DNA of 64,000 nt, from positions 62,001 through 126,000 of the forward strand of contig NZ_LNCD01000138.1 in the NCBI RefSeq assembly GCF_001542405.1, given 5' to 3'. Under the pieces are notes generated by a model. The model was given only the letters and a program-made list of their open reading frames with translations, did not search any database and had not been told where the DNA came from. Made by a program: the position numbers and the translations under genes. Below, piece by piece: positions 25,192 to 34,009 of the stretch. This DNA is from Rhizobium altiplani. Its GTDB lineage: Bacteria; Pseudomonadota; Alphaproteobacteria; Rhizobiales; Rhizobiaceae. Position 1 is the stretch's first letter; each line of letters opens with the position of its first letter.

Positions 25192-27117
25192 TCAGGGTCC
25201 GCCCGACGCGACTGAAAACCGGCTCGCCCGAACGCATTGCCGCATGTCCTCACGTCGGAACCAGATGGCGCGGCCGCAGCGAAGGGGTGGCTTGCCGGTG
25301 GTAAAGATGATCTGCTCGTCGGCTCGCATGCAAAGAACTTCGTGCGGCTGAATCAGTGGCCTCGGCGCCAGTTGCTTCGATCGCGTGCGCGAGGATCCGC
25401 GTGACTGGGAGCTCAAGCTGACTTGATCGATCTCTACCGTGGTCATGCCGCAGCGATGTGAGATGTAATCTGCCGTTTCAGGATCATTAATCGCCGCAAA
25501 GGAAAGCCAGCTTGCGCTCTCAAACCACTTGCTTGATGCATCACGGCCACCGTAGGTTTCACGCAACTGACCGATCGACTGGTAGATCATCATCAGGGTA
25601 ATGCCGTACTTGCGACCAGCGTCTCGCGCCGTCTCTAGAATTCGCATGTACCCAAGGCGTGCCACTTCATCAAGAAGGAAGAGCGCGCGCGTATTCATCC
25701 TGCCATCCCGATTGTAGATGGCGTTCAGGAACGTGCCGATGATGACGCGCGCAAGCCCGGAGTGCATTTCGAGCGTCTTGAGATTGATGTTGATGAAAAC
25801 ATCCGTGTCGCCGTCGGCAATCGCATCTGTCATAACGCTCGATCCGGATACCAGCGCAGCGTAGTTTGGGTAGGAAAGCCAATGCGTCTCTTTGATTGCA
25901 TTCGCATAGACACCGCTGAAGGTTTCCGGTGTCATGTTCACGAAAGAGGCCACGTTCTCCTTCACGAAATCGGATTTGGAGTTGTCGTGAATCTCCTTCA
26001 ATCGCTGGCGCAGTTTCGGCTCCGGTTCCGCTAAGTTGCTGCGTACCTGGCGAAGGGTCTGTTCTTCGCTCTTCGTATGGCCGGACAGGCAGACATCGGC
26101 AATGATTGCGGTGAGGAGCTGAAGTGCCGAAGCACGAAAGAAGTCATCGCGCACGCCCTGTGCTCGCCCATTTTCGCTCATGATCCAAGATGCGACCGAG
26201 GCTACGTCTTCCTCTTTTGTGCCACCGAAACGTCCGATCCAGTCGAGGACATTGATCCCGATGTCTGGGTGCTTTGGATCGAGGACAAGAATGTCCCTGC
26301 CAGCCTTTCGGCGATGTTCGATCACGATAGGCGCAACCTCGTTCGATGAATCAAGCACGACAAGCGCTCCGCCCCATTTGAGCGCGGTTGGAATGGTGAT
26401 TGAAGTCGTCTTAAAACCACCGGACCCTGCAAAGACGATGCCGTGGGACGATCCGAAAGATCCATCGAAGCACAGCAGCGGCGACTTGCCGCCAACGCCC
26501 CAGGACTCAGGATCGTCTACCCGAAATGGATGTGAAGCAACGTCGTCACGATCGACGCGGTAACACTCTCCAATCACGATGCCCCCGCTATTCGGGAAAA
26601 GCTGCGCCGCCTCCTGCATCGTCATCCAGTCGGCCTCCCCATGGAGGGCGCGTTTGCCCATAACACGCCTTGGCTCGGCGCGCGGGAATGCCGCATTTCC
26701 GAGAAGCGCAACCCTCAGCGCGAAACATCCAGTCATCAGTGCAGTCACCGCCCCAGCTATCGTCCCTGTCTCAAGATCGGCAACCATGCTGCTGCCTCTG
26801 GGCAATTGGTTTGCAAAAACAGAAAGGAGAATCACCTCGCGGGCAAATGCCATCAGGAATGTGGCGGCGGCTCCGGCAACGACGCCCCAGGCAGCAGAAC
26901 GAATGTTGACCGAGCCGCCTGCGGCGAAGAGGACGATCACCCCGGCGCCTCCGCTTGCGACGAAGGGCGCGGCAATACCTAGATGCCTGAGCGCGGCCTT
27001 GGCCGCATCGGTGTTGCCGAACGTTGCCAGCCATTGCTCGATGCCAGTGGTGCCAACGGTAACACCAATCATCAACATGATCGGTATGAAGAAGAGCACC
27101 ACCCTATTTGCTGTCAT
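25192..27117 (-). CDS. traG: Conjugative coupling protein TraG
   Basis: The 641-residue VirD4-type ATPase links the relaxosome to the type IV secretion channel. N-terminal membrane helices (about 1-130) precede the ATPase part; the Walker A region is FAGSGGFKTTSITIP and Walker B is ALFLLDEVARLGYM. The sequence and the order traG-traD-traC match Ti-plasmid transfer systems. The start ATG overlaps the end of traD by 14 bases. No mating-pore (trb) genes lie beside it. Confidence 0.95.
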   Translation of the reverse strand: MTANRVVLFFIPIMLMIGVTVGTTGIEQWLATFGNTDAAKAALRHLGIAAPFVASGGAGVIVLFAAGGSVNIRSAAWGVVAGAAATFLMAFAREVILLSVFANQLPRGSSMVADLETGTIAGAVTALMTGCFALRVALLGNAAFPRAEPRRVMGKRALHGEADWMTMQEAAQLFPNSGGIVIGECYRVDRDDVASHPFRVDDPESWGVGGKSPLLCFDGSFGSSHGIVFAGSGGFKTTSITIPTALKWGGALVVLDSSNEVAPIVIEHRRKAGRDILVLDPKHPDIGINVLDWIGRFGGTKEEDVASVASWIMSENGRAQGVRDDFFRASALQLLTAIIADVCLSGHTKSEEQTLRQVRSNLAEPEPKLRQRLKEIHDNSKSDFVKENVASFVNMTPETFSGVYANAIKETHWLSYPNYAALVSGSSVMTDAIADGDTDVFININLKTLEMHSGLARVIIGTFLNAIYNRDGRMNTRALFLLDEVARLGYMRILETARDAGRKYGITLMMIYQSIGQLRETYGGRDASSKWFESASWLSFAAINDPETADYISHRCGMTTVEIDQVSLSSQSRGSSRTRSKQLAPRPLIQPHEVLCMRADEQIIFTTGKPPLRCGRAIWFRREDMRQCVRASRFSVASGGP

Positions 27118-27319
27118 GGAGGAATGCCTCGTTGCCGATGGCCATCAGTCGCGCTCGCTCGCCATCGTCGATCCCGAGACGGCGATTGAGATCGATCAGA
27201 GCGCCGAGAAGAAGTGCGCGATTCTCGTAGCGAAGGCCCGCCTTGACAATCAGGCTCCCGAGTTCGATCTTGTCGCGTGTATCCTTCTTCCGCGCTTGCG
27301 AGTTTCTTGCGCGCTGCAT
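27104..27319 (-). CDS. traD: Conjugal transfer protein TraD
   Basis: The 71-residue product fits the short TraD of Ti-type plasmids: a basic N-terminus with QARKKDTRDKIELG, then LIVKAGLRYENRALLLGAL. ATG 27319 was chosen because GAGGA lies nine bases ahead, traC ends four bases earlier and the length equals that of known TraD; a longer frame from 27388 would overlap traC by 65 bases. TraD is thought to assist relaxosome assembly at oriT. Confidence 0.85.
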   Translation of the reverse strand: MQRARNSQARKKDTRDKIELGSLIVKAGLRYENRALLLGALIDLNRRLGIDDGERARLMAIGNEAFLHDSK

Positions 27320-27323
27320 CCGA

Positions 27324-27614
27324 TCAATCCTCGCCAGTGCTGACTTGATCTGCTTCAGGTCGGTTCGACGCGCTTTGCGGGGTTCCACCTGCCCCGCTTT
27401 TGTCCTTTTCTGTCGACGCGGGTCTGGTCCCGCAAAATCGTTTGACGAGACCTTCGAATGCCGTCTGAAGGTCAGACTCCTCGATTTCCATGTCGCCTAG
27501 CCCAGCCTTGAGAGCGACGCGACCAATGCGCTCGGCCTCCCGCGTTTCGGCTTGCTTCAACTGCTCCTGGAGACGGACGATTTCTTCGCGAATTCTTGCA
27601 GACGGTTTTTTCAT
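27324..27614 (-). CDS. traC: Conjugal transfer protein TraC
   Basis: The 96-residue product starts MKKPSARIREEIVRLQEQLK, as TraC of Ti-type plasmids does, followed by a coiled-coil-like ETREAERIGRVALKAGLGD and a disordered C-terminal tail. It is the first gene of the traCDG operon, transcribed away from oriT. A start six codons upstream is possible but not conserved. Confidence 0.85.
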   Translation of the reverse strand: MKKPSARIREEIVRLQEQLKQAETREAERIGRVALKAGLGDMEIEESDLQTAFEGLVKRFCGTRPASTEKDKSGAGGTPQSASNRPEADQVSTGED

Positions 27615-27754
27615 TCCCGATCGGCCCTTCATGCGGTTTCGACTTCCTCAAGCAGAAAGGTCCCGCAGATTGGCGAGATGATCTACTGACAGATATGCGA
27701 GTTGGCGCAGCCAACACCTTTGAGCATGATCCCGACCGTTCCGAAGGAGCGGAT

Positions 27755-27790
27755 CCGAAGGGCGCAATTATACGTCGCTGACGCGACGCT
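27755..27790. other. oriT: Origin of transfer (oriT), Ti-plasmid / RSF1010-like
   Basis: The 250-bp divergent gap between traC and traA holds GAAGGGCGCAATTATACGTC (27757-27776), whose reverse complement carries the ATAATTGCGCCCTT nick-region core related to MobQ plasmids such as RSF1010. It is followed by a perfect hairpin CGTCGC-TGAC-GCGACG (27773-27788). Position and sequence fit the oriT of Ti-type plasmids, nicked by TraA. Confidence 0.8.
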
Positions 27791-27865
27791 CTGCGCTTGG
27801 CCTTTTCGGGCCGCCGCTCCTGACGAGCTTATTGAATTCGATTGCTCGAAGGAGCTGGTTTCACA

Positions 27866-30800
27866 GTGACCGTCCCGCATTTTTCAGTCACGATCGTTGC
27901 CCGCGGGTCCGGCCGCAGCGCAGTGCTGTCGGCTGCCTACCGCCATTGCACCAAGATGGAATATGAGCGGGAAGCCCGGACGATCGACTACAGCCGGAAG
28001 CAGGGTCTGCTTCATGAGGAGTTTGTCATTCCAGTCGACGCGCCGGGGTGGTTACGCGAAATCATTGCCAACCGCTCGGTATCATCTGCGTCGGAAGCCT
28101 TCTGGAACAAGGTCGAGGATTTCGAGAAGCGCTCTGACGCACAGCTTGCCAAGGACGTGACGATCGCCTTGCCGATCGAACTCTCGGCTAAGCAGAATAT
28201 CGAGCTTGTCCGCGATTTTGTCGAAAGGCATGTCATCGACAAGGGCATGGTGGCCGATTGGGTCTTCCACGATGCGCCTGGCAATCCGCATGTCCATTTG
28301 ATGACCACATTGCGGCCGCTGACGGAAGACGGTTTCGGTGCCAAGAAAGTGCCCGTGCTCGGAGCGGACGGCAATCCCCTCCGCAACGACAGCGGCAAGA
28401 TCGTCTATGAGCTTTGGGCTGGAAGACTGGATGATTTCAATGTCTTTCGCGACGGCTGGTTTGCCTGCCAGAATCGGCATCTGGCAGTTGCCGGTCTCGA
28501 CATCCGCATCGATGGCCGTTCCTTCGAAAAGCAGGGTATCGAGCTGACCCCGACTATCCATCTCGGTGTCGGCGCCAAGGCAATCCAACGGAAGGCGGAA
28601 GGCTCGGGCGAACAGGTCCCGCTCGAGCGGCTGGAATTGCAAGATGAGCGCCGGGCCGAGAATGCGCGACGAATTCAGCGCAATCCGGGGATCGTACTTG
28701 ACCTGATTGCGCGGGAAAAGAGCGTCTTCGATGAGCGCGATGTCGCCAAGTTCCTGCATCGCTATATCGACAACGCAATCCTTTTCCAAAGCCTTCTTGC
28801 TCGCATCCTGCAGAGCCCCGCGACCCTGCGTCTCGATCGGGAGAGGATCGACTTCGCCACAGGTCAATGTACCCCGGACAAGTACACAACCCGTGAGTTG
28901 ATCCGGCTGGAAGCCGAAATGGTCAATCGAGCAATCTGGTTGTCGAAGCGATCGTCGCACAAGGTTCAAAAGACAGTGCTCGGCGCGACCTTTGCGCGCA
29001 ATGATCGCCTGTCCGATGAACAGACGAGTGCAATCGAACATGTCGCCGGTGGCGAAGGTATCGCGGCAGTGATCGGTCGGGCCGGTGCTGGCAAGACCAC
29101 AATGATGAAGGCCGCTCGACAAGCATGGGAAGCAGCCGGATATCGCGTCGTTGGCGGTGCCCTTGCCGGCAAGGCAGCGGAGGGTCTCGAGAAGGAAGCA
29201 GGCATCATCTCCCGCACGCTTTCGTCGTGGGGGCTCCGTTGGAGCCAAGGCCGCGATCAGCTCGACGACAAGACGATTTTCGTTCTCGATGAGGCGGGCA
29301 TGGTCTCGTCGCGGCAGATGGCGCTGTTCGTTGAAACAGTCACCAAAGCCGGCGCCAAACTCGTTCTCGTCGGCGATCCGGAACAGTTGCAGCCGATCGA
29401 GGCGGGCGCTGCCTTCCGAGCGATTGCCAATCGTATCGGCTATGCCGAACTCGACACGATATATCGCCAGCGCAAACAATGGATGCGTGACGCCTCGCGC
29501 GATCTTGCGCATGGCAACATCGGCAAGGCGGTCGAAGCCTATCGGTCGAATGGAAGGATGATCAGCGCCGAGCTGAAGATTGACGCGGTCTCAACCCTCA
29601 TTGCGGATTGGAGCCGCGACTATGATCCAGCCAGGTCTTCCCTGATCCTTGCGCATTTGCGTCGTGATGTCCGGACGCTGAACGAGCTCGCGCGTGCCAA
29701 GCTCATTGAGCGCGGCGTCATCGATGGCGGGTCTACCTTCAAGACAGCCGATGGAGATCGCAACTTCGCGGCCGGCGACCAGATCGTTTTCCTCAAGAAC
29801 GAGGGATCACTTGGTGTCAAGAACGGCATGCTTGCCAAGGTCGTTCAAGCAGGGCCCGGCCGCATCGTTGCCGTCATCGGCGAAGGCGAGCGTCGCCGCC
29901 AGATCGCGGTCGAGCAGCGCTTCTACAACAATGTCGATTACGGCTATGCCACTACGGTGCACAAAGCCCAGGGCGCTACTGTCGATCGAGTGAAGTTGCT
30001 GGCATCTCTTTCCCTCGACCGTCACCTCACCTATGTCGCCATGACCCGCCACCGCGAGGATCTCAGCGTCTATTATGGCCGCCGGTCCTTCACAAAGGCT
30101 GGAGGCCTCATCGAATTGCTGTCCCGCACGAACGTCAAGGAAACGACGCTCGACTATGCGCAAGGCAGCCCCTACCGACAGGCGCTCCGATTTGCTGACG
30201 CACGCGGTCTTCATGCCGTCAATGTCGCCCGAACGCTTGTTCGTGACCGGCTCGCTTGGACAGTCAGGCAGAAGCACAACCTCATCACGCTCGCGTCGCG
30301 CCTGGCCGCTGTCGGATCCCGACTCGGCCTGGTCGGGCCGGCGATGAAATACCACGCAATCAAGGAGGCAGAGCCCATGGTTTCCGGGATCACCACTTTT
30401 TCGAGGTCGATCGGGCAGGTCGTCGAGGACAGGCTCGCGGCCGACCCGGGTTTAAAAAAGCTATGGGAAGATGTCTTCGTTCGGTTCCACCTCGTCTATG
30501 CCCAACCTGAGACCGCATTCAAGGCCATCGATGTCGCTGCGATGCTGGCTGACACGACGAGGGCGTCAGCGACGCTGCTCAAGATCGCCGAAGAGCCGAG
30601 TAGCTTCGGTGCCCTCAAGGGCAAGACGGGTTTGTTCGCCAGCAAATCCGACGAGCAAGATCGGGATACGGCGCTCGTCAATGTCACTGCGCTGGCGCGC
30701 AATCTGGGCCGCTATCTTGAAATTCGCGCCAATACAAAACGAGAGTATGAGACAGAGGAGTGCGCCGCCCGCCAGAAGAGCGCGATCAATATTCCCGCTC

Positions 30801-31168
30801 TTTCTCCGAGCGCCAGATCGGCGCTCGAGCAGGTTCGCGATTCGATCGACGGCAGTGACCTGCACGCAGTTCTCGAGCACGGGCTCGCCGACGAGAGGGT
30901 GAGGCTGGAGCTTGAGGGGTTTGCAAGGGCTGTTGCGGAGCGCTTCGGGGAACGGACTTTCCTAGGGATTTCGGCAAGGGACTCGAGCGGGCAAACCTAT
31001 CGATCTCTCACGAGCGGGATGAACTCTCTGCAGAAGGCAGAAATGAAGACGGCCTGGAATCTTCTGCGCGCGGCTCAGCAATTGTCCGCCCAAGAGCGAT
31101 CGACATCCTCTCTGAAGCAGTCCGAGGCCTTGAGGCAAACGATCAGTAAGGGGCTTTCACTGAAATGA
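27866..31168 (+). CDS. traA: Relaxase/helicase TraA
   Basis: The 1100-residue product is the Ti-type transfer initiator. An N-terminal MobQ relaxase domain (about 1-250) shows SAVLSAAYRHC and the metal-binding GNPHVHLMTTLRPL; the central part is a RecD-like helicase with Walker A IGRAGAGKTTMMKAA, Walker B FVLDEAGM and helicase motif TTVHKAQGATVD. GTG 27866 was taken as start, as the conserved N-terminus (TVPHFSVTIVARG) begins there and GGAG lies 12 bases ahead. Its stop overlaps the traF start (ATGA). Confidence 0.95.
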   Translation: MTVPHFSVTIVARGSGRSAVLSAAYRHCTKMEYEREARTIDYSRKQGLLHEEFVIPVDAPGWLREIIANRSVSSASEAFWNKVEDFEKRSDAQLAKDVTIALPIELSAKQNIELVRDFVERHVIDKGMVADWVFHDAPGNPHVHLMTTLRPLTEDGFGAKKVPVLGADGNPLRNDSGKIVYELWAGRLDDFNVFRDGWFACQNRHLAVAGLDIRIDGRSFEKQGIELTPTIHLGVGAKAIQRKAEGSGEQVPLERLELQDERRAENARRIQRNPGIVLDLIAREKSVFDERDVAKFLHRYIDNAILFQSLLARILQSPATLRLDRERIDFATGQCTPDKYTTRELIRLEAEMVNRAIWLSKRSSHKVQKTVLGATFARNDRLSDEQTSAIEHVAGGEGIAAVIGRAGAGKTTMMKAARQAWEAAGYRVVGGALAGKAAEGLEKEAGIISRTLSSWGLRWSQGRDQLDDKTIFVLDEAGMVSSRQMALFVETVTKAGAKLVLVGDPEQLQPIEAGAAFRAIANRIGYAELDTIYRQRKQWMRDASRDLAHGNIGKAVEAYRSNGRMISAELKIDAVSTLIADWSRDYDPARSSLILAHLRRDVRTLNELARAKLIERGVIDGGSTFKTADGDRNFAAGDQIVFLKNEGSLGVKNGMLAKVVQAGPGRIVAVIGEGERRRQIAVEQRFYNNVDYGYATTVHKAQGATVDRVKLLASLSLDRHLTYVAMTRHREDLSVYYGRRSFTKAGGLIELLSRTNVKETTLDYAQGSPYRQALRFADARGLHAVNVARTLVRDRLAWTVRQKHNLITLASRLAAVGSRLGLVGPAMKYHAIKEAEPMVSGITTFSRSIGQVVEDRLAADPGLKKLWEDVFVRFHLVYAQPETAFKAIDVAAMLADTTRASATLLKIAEEPSSFGALKGKTGLFASKSDEQDRDTALVNVTALARNLGRYLEIRANTKREYETEECAARQKSAINIPALSPSARSALEQVRDSIDGSDLHAVLEHGLADERVRLELEGFARAVAERFGERTFLGISARDSSGQTYRSLTSGMNSLQKAEMKTAWNLLRAAQQLSAQERSTSSLKQSEALRQTISKGLSLK

Positions 31169-31728
31169 CCCTTTTGCACGATCAGCGCCGGCAAACATCG
31201 CGAATTTGGCGTCGCGTGAGTTTGCCTGTCGCACTTATTGCAGCTCTCTTAGCTCTCATCGTGACCGGAGGCGCGCTTGGGTATCGGATCAATTTAACGC
31301 CGAGCGAACCTCTCGGGATCTGGCGAATTCAAATGCCGGAAGGACCCTACAAGATTGGCGATCTGGTCTTTGTCTGTCCGCCGCCGACGCCCACCATGCG
31401 AGAAGCGTTTGACCGCGGTTACCTTCGATCGGGGATCTGTCCCGGTGGCTATGCGCCGCTCATCAAAACCATCGTTGCGGTGTCATCACAAAGGATCGAA
31501 ATTGACCGCTTGGTTAGTATCGACGGCCTTGCATTGCCGCATTCCGCACCGGCCGCGCGGGACGGCAGAGGTCGGAGCTTGAGGCGATTCAGCGGAGGAA
31601 CAGTACCGACGGGCTACGTGTTTCTTCACTCTGGTTTCATCGGGTCCTTCGACTCTCGCTACTTTGGTCCAGTGCCTGCCTCCGGGGTGCTCGGCCTGGC
31701 AAAGGCGGTCCTCACCTATGCGCCGTGA
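31165..31728 (+). CDS. traF: Conjugal transfer peptidase TraF (S26 signal-peptidase-like)
   Basis: The 187-residue protein has an N-terminal membrane anchor (VALIAALLALIVTGGALG) and a periplasmic S26C peptidase domain: the serine in INLTPSEPLGIWRI and the lysine in PLIKTIVAV form the expected dyad. TraF matures and cyclises the pilin TrbC in related systems. It overlaps traA by four bases and traB by eleven. Its pilin substrate is not encoded in the window. Confidence 0.9.
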   Translation: MTLLHDQRRQTSRIWRRVSLPVALIAALLALIVTGGALGYRINLTPSEPLGIWRIQMPEGPYKIGDLVFVCPPPTPTMREAFDRGYLRSGICPGGYAPLIKTIVAVSSQRIEIDRLVSIDGLALPHSAPAARDGRGRSLRRFSGGTVPTGYVFLHSGFIGSFDSRYFGPVPASGVLGLAKAVLTYAP

Positions 31729-32884
31729 CCTGGTCCGCAACAGTGTCCTTTTGGGCGCGGCACTAGCGGCTGGCTGGATCGGTTGGTGCGGAAATCCCCT
31801 CGCCCTTCCTATGTCTGCCGCCTTTCCGTTTATCTGGTCCGTGGCGCGCGACCGGCCAAGCGCCGCCATGGCGTCGGCGACCTATTTCCTTGCGGCATCT
31901 CGAGGTTTGCCGCATGGCGCAGTCGCCTTCTATGGTTCAAATCTCTTGTCCGGTCTGTTGCTCTGGTTGATAGCGTCGGCGGCCTTCGTCAGTGTCCACT
32001 CCGTCCTGTGGACCGAGAGATCGGGATGGCGTCTTGCAATCCGTTATCTCTTGGTCATGTTTTTGATGGCAGTGCCGCCCTTTGGGATTTTGGGCTGGGC
32101 TCACCCGATCACCGCCGCCGGAGTTCTGTTCCCCGGCTGGGGGTGGGTCGGTCTTGGCGCAATGGCAGCCAGCCTCTTGATCATGACGACCAGGCTTCGG
32201 CCGGCTGCAGCCATAGCCATTATTGGCTTGTGGCTCTGGTCCGCTGCACAGTGGACGACGCAGCACCTACCCTCTTCGTGGTATGGTGTCGAGCTTACAC
32301 TTGGAGCGTCGCTCGGCCGAACCAACAATCTCGAACGGCAGCGTGGCCTTGTTGCAACGGCGCGGGCAGCAAGGCGCGGCAAAGGCGCCGTGGTTGTGTT
32401 GCCAGAGAGTGCGATCGGCTTCTGGACACCAACGGTCGAACGGCTATGGCTGCGTGAATTGCGAGCAAGCGGGTTGACGGTCGTCGCAGGCGCATCCGTG
32501 GTCGACGAGATCGGTTACGACAATGTGCTCTTGGAACTTTCCGAGTTCGGGGCGCGAATTATCTACCGCGAGCGTATGCCGGTACCCGGTTCGATGTGGC
32601 AGCCCTGGCAGTCACTGATTGATGGCGGCGGCGGCGCACGTGCGTATTTCTTCTCTAATCCCGTCGCCGAAATCGCAGGCAAACGGGTTGCGCCGGTGAT
32701 TTGCTACGAGCAACTCATTGTCTGGCCGGTCGTTCAGTCCATGCTTTACGACCCTGATATCATCGTCGCCGTTGGGAACGGCTGGTGGACAGGCAGCACG
32801 TCTATCGTGCCCATCCAGCGTGCCAGTGTCGAGGCTTGGTCGCGTCTCTTCCACAAGCCGCTTGTCTTCTCTGTCAACACGTAG
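31718..32884 (+). CDS. traB: Conjugal transfer protein TraB (nitrilase-fold membrane protein)
   Basis: The 388-residue product has about six N-terminal membrane helices followed by a carbon-nitrogen hydrolase domain like apolipoprotein N-acyltransferase, with VLPESAIGFW and the cysteine motif VICYEQLIVW; a conserved catalytic lysine was not obvious. TraB is needed for efficient conjugation of Ti-type plasmids. ATG 31718 overlaps the traF stop. Confidence 0.9.
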   Translation: MRRDLVRNSVLLGAALAAGWIGWCGNPLALPMSAAFPFIWSVARDRPSAAMASATYFLAASRGLPHGAVAFYGSNLLSGLLLWLIASAAFVSVHSVLWTERSGWRLAIRYLLVMFLMAVPPFGILGWAHPITAAGVLFPGWGWVGLGAMAASLLIMTTRLRPAAAIAIIGLWLWSAAQWTTQHLPSSWYGVELTLGASLGRTNNLERQRGLVATARAARRGKGAVVVLPESAIGFWTPTVERLWLRELRASGLTVVAGASVVDEIGYDNVLLELSEFGARIIYRERMPVPGSMWQPWQSLIDGGGGARAYFFSNPVAEIAGKRVAPVICYEQLIVWPVVQSMLYDPDIIVAVGNGWWTGSTSIVPIQRASVEAWSRLFHKPLVFSVNT

Positions 32885-32899
32885 TTCCGGGAGCCCTTC

Positions 32900-33508
32900 A
32901 TGCTTGATCCTGCCCTCATAACAAAATGTGCCGATCCTTCCTTGAAGCCGGCGATCGTCGAGCAGTTCGTCAAAGCCGCAGGGTCTTCCGATCCCCTTGC
33001 TGTCACCGTGAGAGCGGGAGGGCGATTGGTCCTCGTTCCGAAGGCTGGAACACCCGAGGAAGCAATGGAAATCGTCAGGCAGAATGTCGGACATTCAGTC
33101 GTGCGCGTCGGCCTCACGCAGTTTCCTGCAGGTGTTGGCGTAAAAGACATTTCGGAAGTGACGTCTGGTCTTGTCGATCCGTGCGTGAACCTGCGCCTGG
33201 GAACGAGAATGTTCGCCAAGATTCTTCGCATTGTCAGCAAATGGTACGGAAACCCCGAAAGCGCTGAAGCTTTCCCGCAAGTGTTCGAGGATGCCATTGA
33301 TGCCTGGAAAACGGGCGAGTTCGAGGCTCAAAGCGTATTTCAGGCCGAAGATCCCAGTGGATTGATCGCAGGTCAACGCGAACTGGACGATCCAAATGGG
33401 GGGTATCCAGGAAAGCCCGCCTCATCGAGCTCGTCCGAACCACCCGGTGAAAACGAAGTCGGCCGCGCAGGCATGCGGATCGATCTATCTCGAATCCTTG
33501 GCCAGTAA
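32900..33508 (+). CDS. traH: Conjugal transfer protein TraH
   Basis: The 202-residue product is the last gene of the traAFBH operon. It starts MLDPALITKCADPSLKPAIV, typical of TraH, has a VGLTQFPAGVGV segment, and ends in a Ser/Pro-rich low-complexity stretch. Function is poorly known; a lytic transglycosylase-like or accessory role has been proposed for relatives. In Ti-type plasmids regulatory genes often follow, but none is seen here. Confidence 0.85.
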   Translation: MLDPALITKCADPSLKPAIVEQFVKAAGSSDPLAVTVRAGGRLVLVPKAGTPEEAMEIVRQNVGHSVVRVGLTQFPAGVGVKDISEVTSGLVDPCVNLRLGTRMFAKILRIVSKWYGNPESAEAFPQVFEDAIDAWKTGEFEAQSVFQAEDPSGLIAGQRELDDPNGGYPGKPASSSSSEPPGENEVGRAGMRIDLSRILGQ

Positions 33509-34009
33509 GTCACGTGCATTGAAAGTCTTGACGACCCATTGCGTACGGCGATTCACTTGCCCTTCGAACACAACGGTCGCAGGCGGCGCTAGTTTAGACC
33601 GGCGCTTCTGGCGGCAGAAATAGGTGGAAAAATCATGTGGTCATTGACTGGAGAAAGGTTGATCACGTCCTGAATTCGAAAGCGATATCTGGCGCCGCAG
33701 GCGTCGGCATAGAGGTACCTTCCTCTGAGGTGGAGGTTTGCCACCAGAAGATCACGTTGATCATCACGGTCAATTACCGACAATACAAACATTCGAGTCT
33801 TTATCCGCTTCAATGAAAATCAGTTTGAATAGAGTTTAGTTAAAGTATTGATAAAATAATGTAGCATATAAAATTCCATATGCGTCTGGCGTGCAGAAAA
33901 ATAGCGTAAATAGTACTTTCCTATTGATTCTTCTGTCGGGCTCCTTCCTCCCGAACCCGCCTCGTCGGCACCATGCCCGCTTTCCTTTGAACAGAGGTCC
34001 ACGGGCCAA
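33509..34009. other. AT-rich border region after traH
   Basis: About 500 bp end the transfer block. Bases 33820-33910 are distinctly AT-rich compared with the flanks, including TTGATAAAATAATGTAGC. One small minus-strand frame (33589-33792) may be a gene; otherwise nothing is recognised. This may be the end of the transferred module. Confidence 0.5.
33589..33792 (-). CDS. Possible small hypothetical protein
   Basis: The 67-residue frame from ATG 33792 reads MFVLSVIDRDDQRDLLVANL, then a basic, aromatic part RGRYLYADACGARYRFRI. Composition is protein-like (alternating hydrophobic and charged residues) and GGATAAAG lies some ten bases upstream. No family is recognised. Confidence 0.35.
   Translation of the reverse strand: MFVLSVIDRDDQRDLLVANLHLRGRYLYADACGARYRFRIQDVINLSPVNDHMIFPPISAARSAGLN

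Noticed and set aside
27320..27388. Longer traD starting inside traC
   Set aside because: ATG 27319 has a good ribosome site and gives the usual TraD length; the longer version overlaps traC by 65 bases.
28082..29512. 476-codon minus-strand open frame inside traA
   Set aside because: Antisense shadow of a well-supported relaxase/helicase gene; composition (Cys/His/Arg-rich) and lack of ribosome site argue against coding.
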